From Episyrphus balteatus (Eukaryota > Arthropoda > Insecta > Diptera > Syrphidae): a DNA stretch of 64,000 bases. The notes below the pieces were generated by a model. That model saw only the letters and a program-made list of their open reading frames with translations. It was not told the DNA's origin and did no database searches. The stretch covers positions 59,676,552 through 59,740,551 of the forward strand of contig NC_079137.1 of assembly GCF_945859705.1 (NCBI RefSeq). The letters are read 5' to 3'. Shown one piece after another: positions 36,997 to 49,771 of the stretch (positions are counted from its first letter, which is position 1; each line of letters starts with the position of its first letter). The position numbers were made by a program, and so were the translations under genes.

Positions 36997-39900
36997 CTGC
37001 AATGATCAAAAGAAATTCATTAGAAAAAGTGAATTGAGTAAGTTTTTTGAGAAGTGAAAAGCTGGAAAAGGATTAATTGGGGGCAAAAGGAGTTGCTCTA
37101 GCTACTTCAAGACTACTTAATGGAGATTCTAACCAAAATACTCATGCGAATGATGAACTTTAGCAAATATACTTCATGATGAATGAAGTATTTACCCATT
37201 CATTGCTTGCATGTTTCTCCATATTGAGGAATAGTGATGAGTAGAATGATCGGTTAATAGAGTGTCCTGACTTTTCTAAATTAATAAAATTTATTTTTTA
37301 TTAAAAAATATTTAAAATGATTTTCGGCATACTTAAGGTCGATAAATCAACGCTCATTCCACAATTTTTAACACAATCCTGGAAGACCAGAACAAAGTTA
37401 ATCATTATAGAGTGTGAAAGTATGAAAGGATATCTTGGAAGCAGGGTAAATAGGGAAGATAAATAATCCTTTCTGACAAGGCAAATGAATATGTATTGTA
37501 ACTGCTTAAAATCAAGGTCTTAAAAAACTGACTGTTTATAAAAAAGCTTTGATATGTCGATTTGACCATTTCGAAAACCATGTCTGACAATCTTTTTGAT
37601 GGAATATCATGACTCAGGGACAAATAGCTCTATTTTTATATAGAAGTAAAGTGTTTTTTACAAAGGACAGTTGTGCAGCTTTATGTCACGCGATGCAATC
37701 AGATAGTTGGAAAGCATATTTATGTCATCAAATATTCATGAAAGACTCAGTAATGGGTAAATAGGGACACGTAAGGGAATATATTTTTTAACGACACAAA
37801 GCAACGACATGAGTCAAAACATAAAAAATTTCTTTAGTGAAACATAAACCTTTCATATTATTAAAGGGTCTCATAAGTTCAAAATTTTTACCCATCAAAA
37901 CCAACCGGAACACAGAAAATTGCTACAAAATCTACAACTTACTATGTAAAACCTTAAAAATCAACTGGCAAACAGTATTCTCTGTTAGCTTCTGTTAACT
38001 AAAAATTGTTTTTTTTTTTTTTTGTCTTTCTTTTTTAATACTAGCAATCAGTGTTGTGCACGTTTTTCATTTATAGATATGGGAATTCAGCAATATTAAT
38101 TTACAACAAAATGAATTTATCTAAAGATTGTTTTTTTGTTCTCAATAAAGAAAATGTTCATTGTTTGATTTGTATTTTTTTTTTTTTGTATTCGTCACTT
38201 TTTGAATCAAGATAATGAGGCAAAGTTTATTTTCTGATCAAAAAACGAACTCATTTATAGAAATTGATCTTGTGTACATAGTTTGTTTATAGACATTTTA
38301 TTGGATATGAACGAATACATATATTATTTATGACTAGTTTATTATACTTTGAGATAACCATATCTTTATGTTTATAAATAAAATACACAAGAAAATGTTG
38401 CAATTTTTGTTTCTTTGTAAAATATAAAGTCTTATTTAATAACAGATATCATGAAAATAATTTTAGCTTGATTATGCTCAGTAAAAGTGGAGCAGAATTA
38501 ATTCTATAGTTTTATGATTTTAAAGCGGCTCGACTTAAAAAAAAAACGTTTAATGATGATGATGACATACGCAATTTATATCCATCATAAGAACACAAAA
38601 TTAATAAGACGTTATGCTTAGAAGGTTTTATTTTTTAAAGAAAAAGAGTAAAGGAGAGGGGTTATGAAAGCTTTTTATTTTAAACAAGCCTAACAAAACC
38701 TATTAGGCTCACAGCTGTACTGGGCCAAGTCACAAAAAGTGAATTTGGAGGTAAAAAAAAGTTAAAATCAATACTGTCCCTTTAATTACTATTAACTTGA
38801 GGATTTTTATTTAAATTATGAAGATATTTTGTCTGAAGTTATTGAGCATCGGTATGACTTTCGGGTTTTTTTCTGTTTGTCGCTATTAAGAGCACCACTT
38901 GGTTAGCAAAGATCTTTTATTTACTCATAAGTTCATAGTAAAAAATTCATAATGCATCAACATCTCATTTTAAGCTCGATACCATTTGAGAAGATTATGA
39001 TTTAAATTTAAATACATACTTTCGAATAAGAAATTACATCATTTTATATAAAGTTTTATAGGTTTGAAATTCTTCAAAAATTATTTTTTGCACTCTTATT
39101 TTGCCAATACATTTTGGAAATACCAAAAATGATGGAATAATTTTGACAAAATAATAAATTGACAAAAATATTCTTCCAAATGCTAAAACATTCCACCCAA
39201 CCTTAATTAAAGGTGCCATTCATTGCCTTTTTTTTTATTGCAAGTGGAGGAAACAATATCAAATCAAAGAAATAAGTTTCCAAAAGCATTCAAATAAAAT
39301 CAACTAAAATTTCCGTCAGCTATTCACTAAGTAAAGAAAAAGGTCTCACATACGCCATAGTGTACCAATACTAATATATTATGAATAAGCAAACCGTAAC
39401 TATTCTAAAACTGTCATTTCGTTTTTAATTTGACATTTCTCTAAATCCTTATGCTTGTTTAGGTCATACTTGCACACAATGCACATGCAATTTCTCTTTT
39501 CCCACAATATTGATTTTAATTCAAAAAGAAATCGTTAAATTAGCATTGAAATGTTTTTTTTTGCAAATAAATTATCGCTTTCTTCAAGGACGGTAAACAA
39601 ACATTGTTAAGCAACAATTTTTGTCATAAAATGATTACTATTGCCACGCCATGAATATGTCACAATGTAATATAAATATAATGCCATATAATAGTTGTTT
39701 CTGATTTCAAATAAACAGTATACCTAACATCTGTAGTTTTCGACATCTAAGGTAAAGAATGATTTAGAAGTTATTAAGTTAATTTTAATGACAAAGAAAT
39801 GACTTAATAGGGGTTGTAAGTTTGTTAAACAAAACAACTTACTGTTTTAGGATACTATTTCTGTTGAAGCTATATAATCAGGGTTCTCTGATAATATGTA

Positions 39901-42900
39901 GTACTAAAATAAGTTGTTTTATTTTTTTCGTCTCACTTTAATTAGATTGATATTTTTATTTTATTATAGTTATTAATTAAAATCTTGTAACTCATTTATC
40001 TTAATTATTATGAAGTTTGTATCGTTTAAGCATAATTCAAAATTTTTAATATACAAGAAGTAATTAATAAAATGCACAATAATAATAACTATCGGGATTA
40101 TTTTCTGACAATTATGGCTATCTCTTCTTTTTTCTAATTAATCATTCATTTATCACTCACTGTTAAAAAATAAAAAATTAAAGTGTTAATCTTCGCTCAT
40201 TAATAAAGTAATGTACCTACATATGTCTATTTTTCGAAACAATAGTTTGCAATGTTTATTGTGTTTTAAATTTAATTCAGCTTGAAGTTAGATCTTGCAA
40301 GACTTGTGATTTCAATTTGTTACAGAACTTAAATGTGATTTTTTTTCCCTTATCCTCACATGATTCAATGTTATCACTTATTCATAGAAATAAAAATAAC
40401 CAAACAGCATAAACTAACTTTTGCAAATTGTACAAGCATACAAAAGTTTTTGGCGCTAAACGATTAATTTTTATTAACGCATATTTGTGATTTTTTTCTA
40501 ATCATGTGATGAGAATTACAAAAAAAACATACACTTGCTATAATAGGGTGACCATAATATTGTAGACTAATGGTTTTTTTTATGTATATTTCAAATTAAA
40601 CTTGGTATTTTAACAAAACCTTAAAAAGCTGATTATTTAAAATATTTTATAAATGGTCCCTAACATAGTTAGCAAAGGCTTGATGGATCAGAGAGTTTAT
40701 TTAACTGTGCCATAAAATTGAAACTATACATAAAAGTATTACTGAACTCCATGAAAAAAAAAATTCGAAAACAAATAAAATCTCATAAATTTAATTCTCT
40801 TTGGAAAAAAAAAACAGCATGTAGTGCACATGTGATTAATTAAAAAAAAAAGACCTTGACTGATTAAAACTTAATAATATTACCTATCTATAAATTTATT
40901 ATACAATAGATTTATACTGAGTAATTTAGATTGATTGTTAAATCTTTATGCACTTAAGTGTTTATAAGATTATAGATAATCCCTGTTTAAATTTAACTTG
41001 TGCTAAACTTAATACTGTCAGTAAAATTATTTATTATACTTGTGATAAAGATAGGTAATTCATATATTATAGATTCGTCAAACGCTCTACCTTGAGATGT
41101 TATTAGTTTTAAAAATAACAGTACTTATGACTTCAGATACATTAAAAAATTTAAGTCCTCATTTTATAAAAAAAAAAAATATTGTCTGTTTTTATTGAAA
41201 AAGTTAGTATGTAAATTTTCGTTATTTTACTACAAAATAAAAACTCAAGATGAAATAAGCGTAACATTCTTGCTTCATGCAAAACAGTTTTAAAATATTA
41301 TTTTTGACAATTTTTCATCGTTTGATATCGCATTATTGATGGGATAATGAATATCAACACTGATTTCTTTTTCGAAAAATGTTTTTTTATCGTCACACCC
41401 GTAACATAACTGACTTTAATTATTTATTATTATTATTATAAGAAATACCATGGATTTTATTCGCAAATTACGTTAAATTTTTAAAATATCGAGTATAGTG
41501 AATAATTCATAAAATTGAGAGAGAAAATTGTCACACCCGTAACTATATGTTTCTTTTTGATTGATGTATGTAAGTTTTTTGGGCAAATCGAATTTTGGAT
41601 GTTTCCAATTGCTCTTTTGTTAAAACTGTTTTTAGTATTAATTTTTGTAATTTAAACCTTTTTTTTATTTTTCCATTAAATCTTTAAATTTTTATTTTAA
41701 AGCTTACGTGTAAGAAAATGAAAATCCTTATGGTTTCGATGGCGGATATATATTTTTTTTTGTCAAAATCTTAAAAAATGTTTCCACTTGATAATTAGCA
41801 AACTTGTGTTTTAAAAAATATGATCTTTATAATATTTCATGAATGCATTTTTTAATTATAAAAAAACCGCACTAAAAACTACTTCCTTTGTAATAAATCA
41901 AAATGTTCGACTAAAACAGTTGTTCATTCATTATTTTAAATTCAATTCAGCAATTCGATGTGCATTTTTCGTTTTTTGTTTTTTTTTTGTATTAAAAAAA
42001 AAAAGTCATTCGAGCGTTGCACGTTCATTATGTCTAATTCGCGTGAGCTACAAAAGTTAAAAAAAAAAGAAAAAAAAATACTCAACTCTTCTTAATTTAT
42101 TTAGCAATTTGAGAAATGAGTTTATTTTTTTTTTCCACAGTTCAAAATATAATTGAATGGTTGTTTAGAATAACACGACATTTGTGACTGATGAGAAATA
42201 AAAAAAATAAATAAAATATACAAACAAACTTAAATTTTAAACAACCCCTTTTGGCTCAAATTGTCCAGGTCTATGTAAGCGGATTAATAACACTTACATA
42301 GGTGCTATACATTTGCTGACTTTTTTTTCATTATTTATTTATCTTTATTTTGTTTTGTGTTGACTTTTGAATTTGTTATTCACCTTATGTACTATGTTAA
42401 CCGTTGATAGAATTTCCTTTCGAAAATACAATTTTCTTTGGAAATGTTGTTTGTTTTATATTTAATGCGAAGGTTAGCATTTTTGTTTTTGTTAGCGCCT
42501 TGACAATGAAAAGTGAACGAACCTATTCCCGCCATCAGTCGATACGATTTAAAAGGTCAATTATGTCTACCGGATTGTTGATAAGGCAAAAATCAGTCGT
42601 ATAAAAATAAACTTGTGACCAACACGTGAAATATAAAATAATTTACGCATTTTGGTAAAATACATTCGAATGAAGGTCAGAATTGTTTTTTAAAAATTAT
42701 TTTACAAAAGAAATATAAAATAATTTACAGTAAAAAAAAGGAACAAATTAAGGAAAAAAAATTGTATGTTTTTTAGTATTTTTCTTGAATGTAATACTCA
42801 AGTTTTCAGATATTTTTAGAAAAAAAAAATGGTTTGGTTGAGAACAAAAAAAGAGGGTAATTTCAATATACCCAAAATTTTTAGCGTAATTCAAAAATTT

Positions 42901-44040
42901 TCCTAGAAGGGATCTAATGATCCCAATTTGATGATTAATATTGATTCAAATATTTTGTTATTTCGAAAGTCATTTTTTTTTTTTTTTTTTTTTTTTTTGC
43001 AGTAGGAACTATATTTTTTTTTATTGAAGCACTTAGTTTAAGAACTGTATAACTTTATTCAATTGAAAGTTGAGAAATTCGAAAAAATCTACTGTTCCAA
43101 AAATGTTAAACCTTTTCATTTAGTAAAAAATGGATTTAATATGGAAAGATAACATAAAAAACTGATTTTGTCCGAAAACTAACTTTTTAAATTGATTTTA
43201 AGCTAAAATTATGCACTGGTTTTCATAAATATTGAAAAGGCTTCATCATAGTTCGAGTTTTAAGTAGTGTATAGACATCACAAGGATAGCAAATACATAT
43301 TAGTTCATATCTTTTAAGCAACCAAACTTTTATTCCAAAATATTCACATTATCAAATATTTTTTATTTAAGAGAATACAGTTACGGTGCATAAACCGGAT
43401 AGCTTTTGCTATCAATTTATCTACTTAAAGTAGAATTTTTTGTCAAAAATGTTTTTAGGCGAAATTTTTTTTTGCCGTTTTCGAGAAATTATTTTCATTT
43501 TATGGCTGTCTTCAACAAGCGTGTTTATTTACAGCTGCGGAACCGGACTCGCACTGAAAAACGAAGGCAGCGACCCCTATCCATGCATATGGCGTTACAA
43601 TGTATTAGGTATAGGAACAAGCACTCCATATATTATATCCTCTAAGGTTATTTCTTAAACATTCAGTGTTGTATGAGGATACAATGAAGTGAAACACAAT
43701 TCCTTTTTTCATTGATAACGACGGAATTAAATGAAAATCCGTCCAATCATTTAGGCTGTGGAAATATGTAATGTATTTACAAGGTAATTATATTAGTGTC
43801 ATTTTTTAATTTGCTGTTTCTGAATCAGTGCTAATTTTCGAGTAAGATATCTGTTACGTCACTTCTATAAAAAAACCGTTTATTGCAAGAATCCTACTAA
43901 CGGTACTTTTTATAGAATCTTTTAATATTTTTTGGGTTTATTGTGGAGCACACAATAGCCCAGTCATTTTAGTCATTTTTAAGCTCAATCTGCGGAAAAA
44001 TTCCTACTGGGCTGAATTTTGGTATACAGCTTAATGACGG
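36997..44040. other. AT-rich region upstream of SLC26 copy B, no gene recognised
   Basis: Probably the long first intron or 5' flank of copy B. All open frames are short and low-complexity. A small direct repeat TCACACCCGTAAC occurs at about 41393 and 41532. The only patch with unusual composition is listed at 43525-43625. Confidence 0.5.
43525..43625 (+). other. GC-rich exon-like patch (unidentified)
   Basis: After GTTTATTTACAG (a fair acceptor) about 100 bp are distinctly richer in G+C than the surroundings. They are open in two plus-strand frames; one reads CGTGLALKNEGSDPYPCIWR. It is bounded on the right by TCCTCTAAGGTTATTT, which could be a poor donor. I recognise no protein family. It may be an exon of an unseen gene, part of an old mobile element, or chance. 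Confidence 0.2.
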
Positions 44041-45205
44041 CTTTGTTATGAAGATGTGAAAAATCGACATTGATATCGTGTCCGCGTTAAGAGTTTTAGG
44101 GGTCAAAAGATCACGAAAAGTTTTTCGCAAATATCTCGCGACTTATTGATCGGAGGTCATCAGAGTTTATATAAAAATTGATGGTGGTGAAATTATCTAC
44201 AACATATGCCTAGCACATTTTTCTGTAAGATGAACCGTTTCGCGAGTAGAGCGCAGAGAAGGTGACTAGATTGCACTCACAATCGAAAAAATACATATTT
44301 TTGGTTTATTTTGCTCGATTTTTTAGGTTTTTATCGAAGTAGCTTAAATTTTTTTAGTTTTATTAACTTATCTTATTACGTTAATACGAATTAACTAAAA
44401 AAAAATAAAAATGTACACATTGGGATAAAAAATATTATGCAAAAGGGGGAACCACGTTTTTTGGAAATGTTGTATGTTTCCCTTTTTTGTACAATAAGTG
44501 CCTTCATTATTAAGAACACACTTTTTAAACATGGTTTAATTTTAGTTTTGAGCTTGGTATAAACCTTAAATTACCATTAAGCTTTTTCAGCAGCTAATTT
44601 TGTACTGTTATAAGGTATTCTGCAACTTTTCTCTTGAGAAGCTCCAAACGACATTTTCTATGGAATTCATGTTTGGAAAATTGATAACAAGCTCAAAACT
44701 AAAATTTAACCATGTTTAAAAAGTGTGTTCTTAATAATGAAGGCACTTATTGTACAAAAAAGGGAAACATACAACATTTCCAAAAAACATGGTTCCCCCT
44801 TTTGCATAATATTTTTTATCCCAATGTGTACATTTTTATTTTTTTTTAGTTAATTCGTATTTACGTAATAACATAATTTTATAAAACTAAAAAAATTTAA
44901 GCTACTTCGATAAAAACCTAAAAAATCGAGCAAAATAAACCAAAAAAATATGTATATTTTCGTATGTGAGTGCAATCTAGTCACCTTCTCTGCGCTCTAC
45001 TCGCGAAACGGTTCATCTTACAGAAAAATGTGCTAGGCATATGTTGTAGATAATTTCAAGACCATCAATTTTTATATAACCTCTGATGACCTCCGATCAA
45101 TAGATCGCGAGATATTTGCGAAAAACTTTTCGTGACCTTTTGACCCCTATAACTCTTAAAGCGGACACGATATCAATGTCGATTTTTCACATCTTCATAA
45201 CAAAG
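44041..45205. repeat. Giant palindrome: two arms of about 517 bp around a 131-bp loop
   Basis: The left arm 44041-44556 and right arm 44688-45205 are reverse complements along their whole length, with only scattered mismatches and small indels. Shared landmarks include GAAGATGTGAAAAATCGACA near the outside, TCGCGAAACGGTTCATCTTA in the middle and GAGCTTG or CAAGCTC at the loop. The loop 44557-44687 is unique. There is no meaningful open frame. A transcript would form a hairpin of over 500 bp. It could be a fold-back transposon or an inverted duplication; no transposase or clear target-site duplication is visible. Confidence 0.92.
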
Positions 45206-45702
45206 AATGAAGAGAATAGTTTTTTTTTCTATTACTACGTTATTTCTAAGCCGCTGATACACTTTTTTGCAACAAGTTTTTTATTAAGTCGATACAATTT
45301 AAATTTGAAGAGTTAAATATTACGAAATACTTTGTCTCCTTCCATATTATAAGGATATAAATAATTTTATAGAGACTATGTATGAAATAAATTAGCAATT
45401 GAATTTGCCCAAAGTACCTAACCCCATTAATTTGCGGCTTTCTAAAAATAAGCTCATACAAAGTAAAGGAAAAAGATTTTTTTTTGGATCCTTGCACGCA
45501 GAAAAATGATCCGTTAAAAACAATGTAAAACTCGTGTAAAATTAACAGAGAATATTATTAATATAGCACTTGCAAACTAACCCCGGTTAAAATTACACAA
45601 TTCGACTCGGTTATTAAAAATTGTTTAATCTTACCCACTTTCTCGGTTAAATTTTACTAAAACCTTAAAGTTTAACCGAGTTTCTTGATCAATATAAACA
45701 AA

Positions 45703-46140
45703 TTGGCCCCCACAGCTTTAAATCCGGCCCTGAGTTTAGTCTATCGTTAAATCTGGAAAAAATTCGCATAGAGCTGAAAAATTGCACAGAGTATTGCAAC
45801 ATCGATAAAAGTAAAATGTCAAAAATCCCCAAAAATCCCATGTGTGCATAAAAAGTTATTCAAGTTTAAATGTCGAAAATAAAACAAAAAACACATGATT
45901 TTTTCGTATACTCCTCTCTCTGAAAGCTAATATCTTCTAAACGATGGCAGCTATGAAAAAGTACAGCTGAATCTTTTTTATGGAAAACATCATGGGCATT
46001 TAAAAGAGTTATGCATAAAATTTGATAAATTTAAAACTATCAAAAATAATCTTAATTCTATTTTGGAAATAAGTTAGCTGAGAGGGGGCCCCCACTTTTG
46101 TGCAGCCCCGGGCCCCCACAGCCTTAAATCCGGCCCTGTT
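45703..46140. repeat. Two direct copies of a GGCCCCCACAGC...CCGGCCCTG element end
   Basis: GGCCCCCACAGCTTTAAATCCGGCCCTG at about 45707-45734 recurs as a near-identical block at about 46108-46135, followed by AG and TT respectively. The second copy is preceded by a GC-rich stretch (46084-46110). These look like the same terminus of a DNA element (complement CAGGGCCGGATTTAA), but I find no matching opposite end. A related CAGGGCCGG occurs at about 33554. No coding sequence lies between. Confidence 0.4.
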
Positions 46141-47559
46141 AACTTTAATAAAAATTAGATTATAGAACAAACCAATTGGTCATAGAATTTTAAAAAAAAC
46201 GTACCTATTAGAATGCTAGTACCTACAAATAATTCTTTTAAAATTAACTTCCATTAGTATAAGTACATCTACTCTTATCTAAATTATCCATTTAAAATTG
46301 ATTAGATTTATTTAAGCTCTATCAATTTATTGCTGAAGAAAAAAAATCCATTGTCATGTATATTTTCTTAATTCAATGTTAAGTGCTAAATCATTTAGGA
46401 GAAAACGAATTTGTAAAACAAATTTAAGTTTTTATTTCAAATATTTCCAACAATCAATCATTAATTAGTTTTTGTGCTAATCTATACTATTCAAGCCAAG
46501 TTAGACATGTGATAAGCTCTAACGACTAGATACATCAAATTTCAAACCACTTGCACTCTCATTCAAAAAAAAAAAAAAAAAAAAAAAACAATTAACTACA
46601 CAAACAATTTAATGAACTGAGAGAACTGGTTATTTTTACTTGCGATATAGGTACTATAGGGCAAGTTTAGGATTCGTTAAAAAAAATCGAACTCGAGATA
46701 ACAATTTTACATGACATTACGATGATGGAGAATGCCAAAAAATTGGGTCCGGCAATTTTGTCTGTCTGTCTGTGTGTCTGTCTCTATCTGGAGCTGCAGC
46801 CTAAACAAGTGAAGTGATTTTCTTCAAACTTTGTAGTTAGCAGTTTTTGGTGATTCCCTAGAGGGGAAATTGAAAAATTTTTTTTATGACCAAAACTAAC
46901 GGTACCTGCCATATAACGGAAATACAAAAGTTAATTTTTTTCCAAAAACCGCTCTAACGATTTTGATTAAAATTTTTGTTTGTAGTATTACACATAAGAA
47001 CCAACTTTTAAAATAAAAAAAATATTTTTTGTAGCGTTATTAACGGTACCTGCCATAGAACCGTTTTTTTCGTTTCTGAATATCTCGTACAACATTAACC
47101 CGATTTTAATGAAAATTTTTATACAAAAGTGTTTAAGTAAAGGCAATATTAAAATTTTAGAAAATTTTCAAAAAACGCATTTTTGGATTTTTAAAAAATA
47201 TTTCAAAATTTTTTTTTTGAAAATCTATTTTTTGAAAACGGATCAACGAAAAATTTTGAAATTTAGTTTATATGTGTAAATCAATTATTTCTTCAAAATG
47301 GCATACCAACTTTTTTTTTGAAAAATGTTAAAAAATTTTTATATATAAAAAATTATTTTTTTAAAAAACGGCTCCTACAATTTTCGAAATTTTTTTTCTA
47401 AAAATACCTTTTTATACAAGAAATAAAATGGCATATTTGTTTTTTTTTTTAAGATAATTTAAAACGGAATTTAATTAATTATAAAAAACAGATTTATTTT
47501 TTTTTTTATACTACTTATGAAATTTCTTCAAAATATCAAATTTTAAATTTCTTGAATAA

Positions 47560-49170
47560 AAAGCTTTAACATTATAGTTACTTTAAGCATAAGAGCAAGT
47601 ACGTGCGACCCCAGTCGTGCAATTTATTTTTTATTTCAGTCAGCAATAATTCACATGACTCCTTTACAATTACTTGACGAAAAAAAGAGGGAATAAAAAA
47701 GTTTACAAAGAAAACAGAGAATAAAAACATCACTATCGCCACTCAGCTTGCCCCCAGACCCTATCAAGTGCCCTATATTTCGATTGATAAATAAAGTGGC
47801 GTTAATTGTTGTTGTACTCATGACAAATTGCGCTAATAAAGTGGACAAAAATCAGAGAAATCATAAATCAGCTAAAAAATAGAATTTATAAAAAAAGAGT
47901 AGGTATTAAAATAGAGGAATCACGTTCGATTTTGAATTCGATTCGAAACAATACTTTGCGCATAATTGACAATAATTTTCAATTCAAACCAAGACAAGAG
48001 TGAACCTTATACGACCGATGACGATAATGACGACGATTGACAACGACATTCAGTTTGTTATGAAGCTTAGCATTTAGCCATTTAGCTTATGCTAACTGCT
48101 GTTGCCTCCTGCTGCTGTTAGAAAATAGCCTTTTAAAGCTTTTTGTTTATAATAATTGATTTAGCTCGTCGAATTAGTTTGGTTTTGGTTCTAGTTGAAT
48201 TGCAACTTTCTCAGAGGCACATAATAATAAAATAGCGACACATCGCCGTTCGCGGTTACCTTAAGTTAGATAACAAACTTATTTTGTCGTTGTCGTGCCT
48301 GACCTTGAGGGCCACCGCACAGCAATGGTGTTTTTATAGTTTATAGCTACTGAAGAATCAAGACCAAGGCAAAAAGATGAACGATTTGCCTCTTGGTCAC
48401 ACACAAAAAAAACGGAAACGGAACAAAAAACTTAACAAAATCGATTATAAAAATAAAATTTATTTGGAAAACAAAAAAAATATAAATTAAATTAAAACAT
48501 ACTTTATGCACTTATTTATAAGGCTTGTTAGACAGTTGTTGTTCTTTTCCAATGAAGATGATGAATTTATTAATCAATTGATTATTGTTTCGATAGGAAA
48601 ATTGAAGAAGATTTCGTTGTCATCAAAAATACACAGTTTGTTGGTTGGTTTTCAGAGATCACATTTGTTGTTGTTGTTGTTGTTTTTATTTCTTAAGTAC
48701 GGAACATTCGTTTCGAGGTAGTTTATTTTGTTGTTGTTCAATTAAAAAATATATTTTTTTATTGTTTCGATGAGCGAGAACAAAATCTACTTGATTTCAA
48801 CACCGGAATAGCACCGAGAGACAAACTGGCCGAAAGGCATTTTTTCCACTAAAATGTATTAATTAATTGAAGCAGAACCTGGCAATGGCAAAAAAGTGGA
48901 AATAAGAAAAATGAGAATAAAATAATAATGAGAATGACAGTTCAAAACGGAGGACAAACGACAAAGTAGTTTGGTGAGTTTTCTGCGCAACTGTATGCAA
49001 AACAAAACAGCTGGAAGATGACAGTTTGTGATTTTTTTCTCGTTTTTCTTTTGTGTTGTTCTTCTTTGTAGTGGACTGAGTTAAGGTGAAAACAGAATGG
49101 ATATTTTTTATTTAGAAGCCATCGCTATTGCCAACAAAAAGTGGTATGTGTTGTTTTAATCATTTTGATA
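47560..49170. other. Non-repetitive stretch with promoter-like signals, possible first exon of copy B
   Basis: This part has fewer repeats and higher G+C than its surroundings. On the minus strand a TATAAAAA sequence (48331-48338) is followed about 38 nt later by a TCAGG initiator-like site and then by AAGG|GTAACC (GT at 48258-48259), which could be a donor. It could be a non-coding first exon of SLC26 copy B, 11 kb upstream of its first visible coding exon. The spacing is longer than usual for TATA, so the call is weak. No plus-strand gene is seen. Confidence 0.2.
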
Positions 49171-49172
49171 AA

Positions 49173-49323
49173 AGCTCCGTTCCATTTAAGGTGGTAGTTT
49201 ACGCATCAGTAGATCTAGTACTAGAATTAACACATGATCTTCTACTCGAGGAGATAGGAATGTGTAGTTGTTGTACTAGATTTCTACTCACGAGTAAACT
49301 ACCATCTCCAATGGAACAGGGCT
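49173..49323. mobile_element. 150-bp inverted-repeat (MITE-like) element
   Basis: The left end AGCTCCGTTCCATTTAAGG then TGGTAGTTTAC pairs with the right end GTAAACTACCATCTCC then AATGGAACAGGGCT. ATCTAGTAC also recurs in inverted form inside. Non-coding. Confidence 0.6.
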
Positions 49324-49771
49324 AAAAAGTTGTTTATTTTATAACTTTTTTTACTTACGAACTTCATTAGCATTACGTCTGAAAGTTGAAGTTGATTTAA
49401 ATTAAAGGAATGTGGAAAGATCAAGTAGAATGTATTAAAATATAGATACATGCACATAACAGAGAGTGGATGGAAAAAGAATTTCGGAATCACTTCAAAT
49501 AAACCGCCGAAAAATAGCTAAAAACCATAGATGTAAATATTTGTACAACTGGTACTAATTTATAGGTTCAGGGTTAATTATTGTCAGTCCCAAATAAACA
49601 ATTTTTTTTGAAAAGTTAACATAAATACAGGGTGTTTCACATTGAACGCTGCAAATGAAAACAAATGTGTTTTTTTTGCAATTTTAAAGACCGTTATGAG
49701 GGCTTTTAATCTGTAGTGGATTAACAATACTATTTTATAACCAGAAATAACGGTAGCTAGTCATATACCTA

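Noticed and set aside
45116..45316. 66-codon frame at the right arm of the palindrome
   Set aside because: It lies mostly inside the inverted repeat and lacks any coding signal.
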